Shown: in pieces, positions 33,233-43,499 of the stretch
Layout of the letters: the number at the start of each line of letters is the position of its first letter
Position numbering within the stretch: the first letter of the stretch is position 1
Origin: Turnera subulata
Taxonomy: Eukaryota; Streptophyta; Magnoliopsida; Malpighiales; Passifloraceae
Assembly (NCBI GenBank): GCA_028386065.3
Contig: JAKUCV010007782.1
Location: forward strand, 62,001-126,000
Length of the DNA stretch: 64,000 bases
Reading direction: 5' to 3'
Translations under genes and position numbers: made by a program
Notes under the pieces: model-generated
The model's input: only the letters and a program-made list of their open reading frames with translations
The model's database searches: none
What the model was told of the DNA's origin: nothing

Positions 33233-36200
33233 ATGCCTCTCTCCTTCTTCGCCGTATCCTCGCCGTTAATTCTTCCTCAAAAGCTCCTCTTCTCTGTGAG
33301 TTCTTCCCTACTCTCTCTCCTTCGTGGCTGGTTTTCGTTTTGAGTTTTTGATTTCATTGTGAAAATTGGTGCAGAATCTTCATGGGAACAGAAGGGTTGG
33401 TGGGTTATGGACAGAGAGAACAACAGTGAGGAAATTGGTTGTAAGGTCTGGCCCGAAGAAGATATCTTATGGTCAAGAATGTAGAGAGGGCTTACTAGCT
33501 GGAATTGATAAGCTAGCTGATGCTGTTTCTGTCACTTTAGGACCAAAAGGTACAAATTTCTTGCCTTCCCTGATTCTGTCATCTTCTTATGTCGTGGTTG
33601 GCTAGAAATTGATAACGACATATTCAAAAGATAGGATTTTTAAACGTCTTAGTGGATGATAATGGTGTAAATAAATGGATATGGTTTGTTCAAGTGTTTA
33701 ATCAAAAATGGTGCAGGGCGTAATGTGGTTCTTTCCGATAGTAAATCACTAAAAGTAGTGAATGATGGGGTGACGATAGCTCGGGCGATTGAGCTTTCGG
33801 ATTCAGTGGAGAATGCTGGGGTCATGCTAATCCAAGAGGTCATTCATGGTTTGCTATGTTCATCCTCTTCAATCACCACCTAAACTTGTGTTCATCTGTT
33901 ACTTGATGTGAACCGGCTTAGTGTAATGTAACAGTTGAAGGTTTTGCATGTAGGTAGCTGATAAAATGAATGATTTGGCTGGAGATGGGACGTCCACTGC
34001 AATTATTTTGGCTCGGGAAATGATTAAAGCCGGGCTGCTAGCAGTTGCCAATGGGGCTAACCCTGTTTCCTTAAAGAGAGGAATGGATTTGACTGTCAAA
34101 GAATTGGTCAAGGTCTTGAAGCAGTACAGTGTTCCTGTAAAAGGGAGGGATGACATAAAGGGTATCTACTTTGTCTTTGCTTACTGCCTATGGAGAAAAA
34201 CAAAATTGATTTGAAATATATTTAAAACTTTTATCTTTTGCAGCGGTTGCTTCAATTTCTGCTGGAAATGATGAATTTGTGGGGAACTTGATTGCTGATT
34301 CTATGACTAAGATAGGGCCTGATGGAATAATCTCTCTTCAAACGTCTCAAACCAAAGAAACATTTGTTATAATAGAAGAAGGAATGAAGGTGATTAGTCC
34401 TGTTCTGGCTTGAATTTTTTTTGAATGTTTTAGTAAGATAAGGTCCTGGAAGATGACCTTAATGAGTTGAAGGTCCTCCATGTTTCCAGACATCGTAAAC
34501 ATATTGGAACATTAGCGTGATTGAAAGTTTTGGTCCTTGTGATAGTTAAGTTTGACTTCATTTAAATCTAAATGTATGTCATAAACAGGGTTTTTTTTTT
34601 TCTTCCAGCAATTAGATCATTTTAAATTAACTCATAAACTAGTGTCATTTGACAGACCATTCAGATAGAATGCTCTAGCTTCCTTCCGTGTGGATACTTT
34701 GTTTTCTTTTCTTTTTCCTCCTTTCCCTTTCTGCTGCTTGAGTTATGTTCAGTTTTCTTTCTCCGCAGATTGACAAGGGCTATATGTCCCCCCGTTTCAT
34801 TACTAATCAGGAGAAGTCTATAATAGAGTTCGACAATCCCAAAATCCTAGTTACTGATCTAAAGATTTTGTCTGTTCAAGAAATAGTTCCAGTGTTAGAG
34901 AAAACCATCCAGCTGAGTGTCCCACTGTTAATTTTTGCGGAGGATATCTCAAAGAAGGTACTGGACACACTGGTGATGAACAAATTGAAAGGCTTACTTA
35001 ATGTTGCTGTTGTCAAATGCCCAGGAATTTTGGGTCGAAAGAAAGCATTATTGCAAGACATCGCACTCATGACAGGTAATTTAACCCTTGCTTTCCTACC
35101 ATATGTATGAGAAGTACTGTGGGCAAAGATATGTTATACCAGTTTAGCTGTCATCAACTGACTGCATATTTATTTTGTTGTAAGCACTTGCAGGTGGGTG
35201 TGTGCATATGTCATACATTTAACGTGTCCTTATGTTTGTGTGATGAGTCCTGTATACTGTGATTATTGCTTGCATCCAAGTACGAGTAAGGGTTCCATGA
35301 TCATGAGGAAAGTTATCATTGGTTAGGTTTCAGTTTGCTGTTTGCACTTGAAACATGTGATAAATTTCTTATAATAGTAAAGATTGTATGACAAATTTCA
35401 TATGGCCATTCATAGCGAGGATATTGTGTCTCCCCTGTTTATAATTGACACAATGTGAATGCTGGCAGGTGCTGATTTTCTGTCTGGTGATTTTGGCATG
35501 GCTCTCAAAGATGCAACCTCTGATCAACTTGGAATTGCACAAAAAGTCACCATAACAAGCAATTCAACAACCATAGTTGCTGACCCATCTATGAAAGCAG
35601 AAATTCAGGCCAGAATTTCACAGATAAAGAAGGATCTTGCTGAAACTGATAAAGATGGCTTACGTGAAAAGCTATCTGAAAGAATTGCTAAATTATCTGG
35701 TGGTGTTGCTATTATCAAGGTTCGTGATGCTATAGAGTAGTTATAAAAATTATCCAAGAGAAAGTGCATCTCTTTTGGGATGTAAGACAAGAGGTGTGGA
35801 GAATCACACATTGCCGTCTTAAGAGTTTCAACTGATGAGTGTTTGGCTCAGAACACTTTTCTGGATAATAATATGACATATAGACAGGAGTCTCCAATAA
35901 TTTGATTCAATATAGATTTTTTTTTGCCTCAACTTGTTAATGACATGCATGTAGTGTAGGTAGGAGCATCGACAGAGACGGAACTGGAAGATAGGAAACT
36001 GAGAATTGAAGATGCAAAAAACGCTACATTTGCCGCCATGGAAGAAGGGATAGTACCTGGTGGTGGTGCAGCATACGTGCATCTCTCTGAGAAGATCTCC
36101 GCCATAAAAGGGTTCATGGGAGATGAAAATGAGAAGATGGGTGCAAGTATTGTAGAACAAGTCTGTTCTCCATTCCTTTTGCTCGCATATCTTTATTATA

Positions 36201-36575
36201 AATTATTGTAGTTGTCCTATTGCACTCGGATTCGATTGCAGCACGTAACACTTGCCAAAATTGCAGGCGCTTCTTGTACCTGCAAAAACTATTGCAACTA
36301 ATGCGGGCATTGATGGATCAGTGGTGGTTGAGAATGTTCGAAACTGTGATTGGAGGACGGGCTATAATGCAATGACTGGCAGATATGAAGATCTTCTGAA
36401 TGCAGGAGTGATAGATCCGTGTAGGGTTTCTAGGTGTGCACTTCAAAGTGCTGCCTCAATTGCTGGGATAGCTTTAACAACTCAAGCCATACTGGTGGAA
36501 AAAATAAAGAAACCCAAGCCTCTTGTCCCTCATGTCCCTGGAATCACACCGGCAATAATGGGAAGTTCACCTTAG
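33233..36575 (+). CDS. CPN60B4: Chloroplast chaperonin 60 subunit beta 4-like
   Basis: Nine exons: 33233-33295, 33375-33549, 33717-33838, 33954-34161, 34244-34389, 34769-35075, 35469-35719, 35960-36160 and 36267-36575, all GT-AG, give 593 residues, the usual Cpn60 length. Type I chaperonins form double-ring ATP-driven folding chambers in the stroma; beta-4 subunits are divergent and in Arabidopsis are needed for NDH subunit NdhH. Visible features are the [20 protein letters not shown]-terminal block, the ATP motif [11 protein letters not shown], apical and intermediate blocks ([14 protein letters not shown]), [11 protein letters not shown], and a late block [13 protein letters not shown]. The C-terminus ends [19 protein letters not shown] with no GGM-rich tail, as in beta-4 forms. 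The first about 40 residues look like a transit peptide (Ser/Leu/Arg-rich). No lesions. An upstream in-frame ATG (33143) is an alternative start. Confidence 0.87.
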
Positions 36576-37481
36576 GAAATGATTGAAAAGTTGTTTACAG
36601 GTACGGAAGAAGCTGAAGAAACTTTCTTTGGATTGTTCACAACTAAGGTTGGTTTCAGTGGGCTCATTTGCACTACACTGGGAGAAAAGGACCTGAGGAA
36701 ACAACAACAAGATGCGCACTTGCCAGAAACATTCTTGTTTCTTATGAAGATGATGCGAGCAGGGAAGAACTCGCTGCTGTCCGGTAATTCTTGGTTATGG
36801 TCGCTAATTTACATAATAGCTGTTAGCTCTAAGAATGTTGGTTAGAGTCCTGTTCAAAATCTCTCCCTATCTTTGGATGAGACCTCTACCGTTATCCCAA
36901 ACAGCCATGTTAGTGTAGATAACAGTGTCCCAAAGTTGTCTGAATTGTTGAATCATAAGTAACCAACTCAGTGAGGAAAATCTGTACTTGATGGATTTGC
37001 TTCAAGTCTTGAACTAATACGAGGATTATGTAGGTGCCAAATTTATTGATGAGTTTGTGCCCTGTTGGGAGTTGTCATTGGATGAAGAAATGATATACAT
37101 TTGTTTCGTTTACTTATCATAAACTTTTTAGTACAAATCATTTTAGTACATACCATTTCTCAATCGTTTAGTGTTAGAATGTAAAGCGATTTAAAAAACT
37201 CGGTTTTCCGCGTTATCCATTTAGGCTACAAGTGGGCCTTAAAGCCCATGCAAAGTCCGATATGAAAAGAGAATCAGCTTAGGATAGCAAGGCCCAAGGA
37301 ACAAACTGTCTGTTCGGGCGACAAATGGCGCGGAGCACCCAAAAATGGCACCAAATCTCTAGGGATGAATTATATTTTATTACCATGGTTAACTTCTCAG
37401 AGTCACATAATAATCAAATGTTTGTGTAAGAATTGATTGTAAAAGCTCTAGTCCTCCTCAGAAAACCAAAACCTCCTGCTC
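36576..37481. other. 3' flank of the chaperonin gene and spacer
   Basis: The first 270 bp stay open in one frame (36579-36845) but look like 3' untranslated sequence. The rest is intergenic, up to the terpene synthase stop. Confidence 0.45.
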
Positions 37482-37665
37482 TCATATTGGCACGGGATCG
37501 ATAAACAAAGATGAGACACGGCTCCTCATGACTTTTCCTATGGTGGTATATTCATCTCCATCTTTGTACAAGAGATCCACGACCCGTGAGAAATTAAGGA
37601 CCCGGGTGAGGACAGGCAGAGGCATGTTGCTAGGGTTGATTAGCCACTCCTCATTTGTATCCAAC

Positions 37666-38090
37666 TGTTAGCAGACGATAATCCTAATCCTAAGTAATAG
37701 GCTTATCATAATCTTGTTTCTATTCTTATCGTTTACAACTCCCTTTGTACTGGAGTTCTTGTATGACTGTAACACTAACCTACTTGTATGACTTATATCA
37801 GTATATAATACCACGGCTGGGTACATGATTTGTGTGCCAGTATTCTACACATAACAAGTCTATTAGGTTAAGTTTCTACATGGTAGCGGAGCCTTCTGCT
37901 TAATCGCTTACCCAAACAAATTTCTTCTCTTTTCCTCTTGCTCTCCCTATTGTTTTTCGATGGCACAAGATACTCCTCCCTCTGGTTCTGTTAATTCTGG
38001 GACAGGGAACAACAACAATAACCCTCCTATTGGTGGTGCTGCTGCAGCGCCCGCCATTGTTGTGCAACCCCTCACAAACTCTCATCAATC
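37666..38090 (+). mobile_element. Truncated Copia-type element in TPS exon 7
   Basis: An LTR of 215 bp (37666-37880, TGTTAGCAG to TTTCTACA), then the primer-binding site TGGTAGCGGAGCC (37881-37893), then the first part of a gag-like ORF. The 3' side ends abruptly in TPS exon 7 coding sequence at about 38090. There is no matching target duplication, so the end was lost by deletion or rearrangement. Confidence 0.75.
37960..38090 (+). pseudogene. Copia gag N-terminal fragment
   Basis: MAQDTPPSGSVNSGTGNN followed by a low-complexity Asn/Ala stretch and VVQPLTNS, the usual look of the first residues of plant Copia gag. The apparent ORF to 38169 is an artefact: beyond about 38090 it reads antisense TPS exon 7. 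Confidence 0.6.
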
Positions 38091-38699
38091 TGGTACACCA
38101 TATTGGTTCATGCAACATTCCACGCTAGAGGGAGCTTGCGCTCTTTGTTGCTCGAACTGTAATAATTAAGCATCCATTAATTCACCACAACATGAGGTTA
38201 ATTCAATGATAAAAGGATAGCAAATTTGATACTTATACATATGACAGAATTATATATAGAGGCATATGCTTACCTCGTGACCAGCAATGTCATCCATGAT
38301 CCTACAAATAACGGCAGAAGCTCTGATGATTTTTGGGTCGCTGATGGCCCAATCTAAGGCTTCCTTTGGGGCCAAATTTCCCATGCCAAGGTATGATGTG
38401 ACTGCTAGCATTAAATAACCACTGGATGGGACTGAGATGCTCAGATACTCATCCAATGTTGGTATATACTTTTTATGTAACCACTTGGTTTCGTCGAAGT
38501 AATATTGGGCTAGATTCTTCATCTGAGAAACATTCATCAACCATTTGAGACAACTACGTGAGCCATTATATGACTAGAATAAATCAAATTTCAAAGAAGG
38601 TGGATCAGCATCTTACGTATATGAAAAAGGCACATATTTGCACAAAAAAAAAGAGAGGCACATATTAGCGCTCAAAAAGAAGAAGAAAAAGGCACATAT

Positions 38700-38816
38700 T
38701 AATTTTTTTTTTGATGCTAATCGAGACTTTATTCCGTCAGATGAAAAAGTCAAAAACAATAACAGAGCATGAAAACTCCAAGCCATTGAGTGAATGGCGA
38801 GGAATATTGGATAAGG
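38700..38816 (-). mobile_element. Small retroposon-like insertion in TPS intron 5
   Basis: On minus, an A run follows GGAATAAAGTCTCGATTAGC, so the T run at 38702-38711 marks its 3' end. The flanks ACATATTAATT and ACATGTTAATT are similar and may be a decayed target duplication. It lies next to three AGGCACATATT repeats (38627-38700). Confidence 0.35.
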
Positions 38817-39595
38817 TACATGTTAATTAATTACTTACTTCTTCTTTTGAATATTGGATAAGGTAAGATCTTCCTTGTTTCGTTAGTTCCTTCTCCATCT
38901 CTTCATAAGTATCCAGAAGTGCTTTATACCAGTGTTTCATGTACTCCGGGAGCTTATCCATGCAACTAAAATCCCACCTGAAGCATCAAAGTAATACAGT
39001 TTTAACCAGGTCTAATTAATTTATAATATCTAAGATGAAGAGCTTTGAGTGTTAATCAAACCTCTTAATTGTATCCGTAAGGAGTTGTAATTCCTCAGGG
39101 GTGCCATATGCATCGTATATGTCGTCCACATTTGACGATAAGATCAATGTTTTCACTAACATCTTCCTGCCCAATGAGTACTGTGGCTCGAAATACACAG
39201 ACAATATCCATACGAAACACTCCACCAGCCTGTCTCGTGTAAATGGCAGCTTTGTTGCAAAGTCTAATTCTTTCCACCACCTATATATATAACACATGAC
39301 AAAGGAAATGTGTCACTATAATATATAGATAATATGTGAAGTAGATCTAATTCTTATAAATTTTGTTCAAGTCGAGAATTTAATTTGGTGATAAATCATT
39401 TAGAAACCTTGAGACAACACTGAGCTCCACTTGGTGCAGTTTTTGCAGTCTGTTGAAGTCCAACTTGGCAAAGGCCAGGAGCACTTTATCATGCGAAGCA
39501 TCTGCTTCATAGATGGAGAAGAAATGCCTAGCCTGTACTCTTGGTACACTCTTCCGGATAGGATATTTTAGGGCTAGCCTTACTTGAGTTGAAAG

Positions 39596-40521
39596 TGTTG
39601 TCTCGCTTGTTTCTCAAAAATGATCTTCAGCTCAAGAACATCGATGTTGAATCAATAACATCGATGTTTTGTAGCTACTGGTCTTCAAGTAATCTGGCCG
39701 AGAGCTTAGAACATCGATGTTGAACTAAGAACATCGATGTTGAAATGCTACTGGAACTTCAAGTGATTTTGCCGAACGATTATAACATCGATGTTGTCTC
39801 AAGAACATCGATGTTATGCGAATTCTGGGAAGTTGGCAGAAGCTCTAGAACATCGATGTTTCACCTAGAACATCGATGTTTTTTGGAAATTCCAGAATTC
39901 CTCAAGAACACCAAGAACACAAGAAACTTGAATCGATCTGAAGTGACTCTGAACCTTTCGGAATTGTTCTATTAGTGATTGAACAACTTTGTTTACTCTC
40001 AAATTACACTCAGAAACGAAAAGAATGGGTGTTTGACAAGTCTCACAAGAATCTCACTCAAGAACAGAATATGAACATGAAGAATATTCATGCAATTTTC
40101 CAGAATTGAACTTGTTTCTCTAAACTCTCAATCCTTTTTTTCTTTGTAAGAGCAAGTCTGAAGCCTTGCAATGAAGTGAAAACACCACGTTTTTACTTGA
40201 ATTCACTTTGTTTCACTTATTTTCACTTGTATAAAAAACACATTACAATAGTCCTTATATAGACCAAAAGTGTAGTCCACTAACATAGAACTTAGTGCAC
40301 TTAGCATGTCTGAAAAACACTGAATAAGCATGCTCACACTAACCTAACAAGCATGTTACTAAACCTGACAATAAACAGAGAATATTACTAAAAGACAAGA
40401 GCATAACTAACTAAAAGAAAATAATAACAACATGCAGATTTTCCCTTCTTCCAATGCTTGCAGATTTCCTCTTCCAAGCTGTACTCTTCACAAACTCAAG
40501 ACAAGCTGATCAATTCCAACA
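39596..40521 (-). repeat. LTR (element 3' side) of the DEK_C element
   Basis: On minus it begins TGTTGGAATTGATC and ends GAGACAACA. It contains a TATA box at 40261-40253 and four palindrome pairs at 39637-39880. Confidence 0.93.
39637..39880. repeat. Four paired AACATCGATGTT palindromes
   Basis: Eight copies of the 12-bp palindrome lie at 39637, 39657, 39710, 39730, 39784, 39804, 39849 and 39869. Within every pair exactly 8 bp separate the two copies, so each pair can fold as a 12-bp stem with an 8-nt loop. Pairs repeat every 65-74 bp. The other LTR has the same array at 41402-41645, with two copies mutated by one base. Confidence 0.95.
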
Positions 40522-41319
40522 CTCCCTCTTGGTCAGATTGTCTTGCACCTTGAGCTGAGCTGTGATCTCAGGAAATACTTGAATGGACAGACTTGAAATC
40601 TCTTCATCCCTTCTTTTCTTTTTCTTTCTCTTTGCAGAGTATCTTCTTTTGTCTTCCTTGGCCGTTGAAACATCAAACAAGTCATAGACCTCTAATGACT
40701 TCTCTTCAATGCATGCTTCAATCTTTTTTCTCACGTTAAAATTCTGTTTCTTGTCATTTAAAACTTCCAAAATTTCAAGCTCCACTAACTCATCATCGAC
40801 AGCATCATCACCTAAACTATCACTCCCACACTCAACTTCAATTGATTTATAATTTGAGTAATCTTTAAAATCCAAGCAAATATCTTCACAAACAACAACT
40901 CCAGAATGATCACTTTCCACAGAAATAGCATTTTCATGTCTATAATCAGTGAAATTCTCATCAACCAAAACCTCATCATCAAAATATTCATCAATTTCAG
41001 AATGCTCACCAAAAAACTCATCACTTTTATCATCCAAATTCAAAACAAAGCCTTTCGTTACCTCTGTTTTTGAATCTTCCACTGGATTGTCACTGCAATC
41101 TTCTTCATCTTCATCAATCTCCTCATTTTCATTGCTCATGAACTCATTACTTTCCAGGAACAGCATCGCCTGATATATGACAAACGATGTTCTGTCCGAC
41201 AAATCCAAGCCGAACTCTTCTTCCAGCTTCTGACTTAACATCTTTATGGTAATTGTGTTGACGTCAGAATTTTGAAGAAGCTCCCTCAACCTTGTAGCAA
41301 TTACGCAATCAGAAACCAT
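40510..41319 (-). CDS. DEK_C-domain acidic protein carried by the LTR element
   Basis: A 269-residue intact ORF, the only one in the element. It starts 27 bases after the primer-binding site and ends inside the 3' LTR (…KRECWN), reading through the purine tract. Residues 1-58 (MVSDCVIATRLRELLQNSDV, then KLEEEFGLDLSDR and FLES) match the DEK_C domain at the N-terminus of plant SWIB/MDM2-domain chromatin proteins. The domain forms a small helical DNA- or chromatin-binding unit in that family. Residues 63-190 are very acidic (repeated D/E), and 224-238 are a basic nuclear-localisation-like cluster (KRRYSAKRKKKKRRD). No SWIB domain follows. Inference: a captured host exon that the element has kept open. 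Whether it is translated is unknown. Confidence 0.75.
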   Translation of the reverse strand: MVSDCVIATRLRELLQNSDVNTITIKMLSQKLEEEFGLDLSDRTSFVIYQAMLFLESNEFMSNENEEIDEDEEDCSDNPVEDSKTEVTKGFVLNLDDKSDEFFGEHSEIDEYFDDEVLVDENFTDYRHENAISVESDHSGVVVCEDICLDFKDYSNYKSIEVECGSDSLGDDAVDDELVELEILEVLNDKKQNFNVRKKIEACIEEKSLEVYDLFDVSTAKEDKRRYSAKRKKKKRRDEEISSLSIQVFPEITAQLKVQDNLTKRECWN

Positions 41320-41360
41320 TCTTCTTGGTCACGCAGGATCAAAGCTGCTCTGCTACCAAT

Positions 41361-42287
41361 GGTTGTCTCGCTTGTTTCTAAAAAATGATCTTCAGCTCAA
41401 GAACATTGATGTTGAATCAATAACATCGATGTTTTGTAGCTACTGGTCTTCAAGTAATCTGGCCGAGAGCTTAGAACATCGATATTGAACTAAGAACATC
41501 GATGTTGAAATGCTACTGGAACTTCAAGTGATTTTGCCGAACGATTATAACATCGATGTTGTCTCAAGAACATCGATGTTATGCGAATTCTGGGAAGTTG
41601 GCAGAAGCTCTAGAACATCGATGTTTCACCTAGAACATCGATGTTTTCTGGAAATTCCAGAATTCCTCAAGAACACCAAGAACACAAGAAACTTGAATCG
41701 ATCTGAAGTGACTCTGAACCTTTCAGAATTGTTCTATTAGTGATTGAACAACTTTGTTTACTCTCAAATTACACTCAGAAATGAAAAGAATGGGTGTTTG
41801 ACAAGTCTCACAAGAATCTCACTCAAGAACAGAATATGAACATGAAGAACATTCATGCAATTTTCCAGAATTGAACTTGTTTCTCTAAACTCTCAATCCT
41901 TTTTTTCTTTGTAAGAGCAAGTCTGAAGCCTTGCAATGAAGTGAAAACCCCACGTTTTTACTTGAATTCACTTTGTTTCACTTATTTTCACTTGTATAAA
42001 AAACACATTACAATAGTCCTTATATAGACCAAAAGTGTAGTCCACTAACATAGAACTTAGTGCACTTAGCATGTCTGAAAAACACTGAATAAGCATGCTC
42101 ACACTAACCTAACAAGCATGTTACTAAACTTGACAATAAACAGAGAATATTACTAAAAGACAAGAACATAACTAACTAAAAGAAAACAATAACAATATGC
42201 AGATTTTTCCTTCTTCCAATGCTTGCAGACTTTCCTCTTCCAAGCTGTACTCTTCACAAACTCAAGACAAGCTGATCAATTCCAACA
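41361..42287 (-). repeat. LTR (element 5' side) of the DEK_C element
   Basis: Near-identical to 39596-40521. Its inner end reads ACAACC rather than ACAACA. Confidence 0.93.
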
Positions 42288-43104
42288 GAAAGAGGTGGGC
42301 TTAATTCGGATACTATAGACTCAAGATGTTTGGTAGTGAAAACAAGTGCTTCCTCGAGTATTTGTTCACTGTGTACCCTGAAATGCGAGGCCTCATATAA
42401 GCTCAATATTGTACACGCATCTTTGGTATTAAGGTCTTCATTGAAGTGCCCCTTTTGATCCTTGAACTTGTTAAAAACATCTGCTCCAATCACCACCCAA
42501 CATAAATATTGGCATTAGTTTCTCTTAATTACACTCAACCAACTACTAAGATGGTGAATACATACATTCATTTTATGCATGTATAATATTTAAAGGCATA
42601 CCACACGAGACGAAGACACCTTGTTGCCTAAGCAGCCGAAACCGAAGAGCAACCATGTAAAGGTCATCATCGTTGCCTGGTTTGTCTAAATTGCTTTTAA
42701 GCAGTTCTTCACCAAATGCTTCGTCTATCTCGCTATCGAAATGATAAGCCATACCTAAACGTTGGATAAGATCGATAAGGTTTAGAATCTGTGAATCGTT
42801 TCCAGCTGCAGCAATCATCTTCTTTTTCACTTCTTCCTTCAGTTCCTGAACTTGCTTCTCCAAATAATTGTCCATTTCCTACAATAAAGAAACTCTTTCT
42901 CAGTTAGCATCAAAGGGAAGAAAAAAAAAAAAAGAAGTGCATATTTTTTTAAGGTATATATTGTGGGCGCAATTAAGTGACAACGAAGGTACATGTGATG
43001 TTAATGTTGGTACGATAGTTAATTTACCGTTGATTTGGGAGATGAAAGGAAGCGATCGCCCCAGATACGGTTGAGATAGGAAGTGCTAAAATTTGAGAAG
43101 GCAT

Positions 43105-43499
43105 TTTTTTCCTCTTGTACACTCTTTGACTTTTCTCCTTTCTCTTATATGTTATTGTCCCCTCTTCCTGTAAAACTTTTGTTTAATTCGATTATCTTGT
43201 GTGACATCTCAGCAGCTACCTACTTGTAGGTGATATTTGTGGTTGAGGCTTTCTTCATCGCATCCAAGAAAAGCAGCGGTAGACGACAAGAAAAGCAACT
43301 TGGAGAAGCAAATTATGGTCTGCTAATTTACATTCACAAAAACTTAAAAAGATGTAAACGTGTGTAGGCATTCAAGAAAAGCAACTTGGACAACGATGGA
43401 CTGCTAATTTACATCCATAAAAAAACTTACACACGTTTTTTTATCTCCCACAACAAATTATTCTACGCCGAGGACAATGGGAATGGGGCATACTGAAAA
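43105..43499. other. Spacer upstream of the TPS pseudogene
   Basis: No gene seen. It contains two related segments with AAGAAAAGCAACTTGGA (near 43290 and 43377). The promoter of the former TPS gene would lie here, but no clear TATA box was identified. Confidence 0.4.

Larger units (their letters stand above)
39596..42287 (-). mobile_element. Non-autonomous LTR retrotransposon carrying a captured DEK_C gene
   Basis: LTRs 39596-40521 (926 bp) and 41361-42287 (927 bp) flank an interior of only about 840 bp. The target duplication is GAAAG (39591-39595 and 42288-42292). On minus the order is LTR, primer-binding site TGGTAGCAGAGC (41358-41347), one ORF, purine tract CCAAGAGGGAG (40532-40522), LTR. 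The LTRs differ at few positions, so the insertion into the TPS exon is recent. There is no gag-pol. The PBS/PPT style suggests Copia-type mobilisation. The LTR TATA box is TATATAAGG on minus (40261-40253 and 42026-42018). Confidence 0.93.
37482..43104 (-). pseudogene. TPS-a sesquiterpene synthase pseudogene with two retroelement insertions
   Basis: Exons on minus: 1, 43104-43028; 2, 42878-42602; 3, 42480-42288 plus 39590-39408; 4, 39280-39062; 5, 38977-38839; 6, 38522-38274; 7, 38156-about 38091 plus 37665-37482. Exon 2-6 sizes (277, 376, 219, 139, 249 bp) are those of TPS-a genes, whose enzymes cyclise farnesyl diphosphate in the cytosol. Class I motifs are present: DDIYD in exon 4 and MDDIAGHE in exon 6. 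[15 protein letters not shown] and [11 protein letters not shown] are family signatures. Lesions: exon 1 is a 77-nt remnant with MPSQILA and NRIWGDRFL in different frames and no RRx8W; exon 3 is split by a 2.7-kb LTR element (TSD GAAAG); exon 7 is interrupted by a Copia piece, with about 18 codons lost and an early TGA. No intact protein can be made. Confidence 0.92.

Noticed and set aside
36579..36845. 88-codon ORF just after the chaperonin stop
   Set aside because: Starts three bases after the stop in likely 3' untranslated sequence; no domain.
37960..38169. 70-residue plus ORF taken as one protein
   Set aside because: Its first part is Copia gag but the last about 26 residues are antisense TPS exon 7.
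39637..41645. Regularly spaced palindromes as a CRISPR array
   Set aside because: Plant nuclear DNA, no cas genes; the palindromes are inside LTRs and the spacers are too short and too similar.
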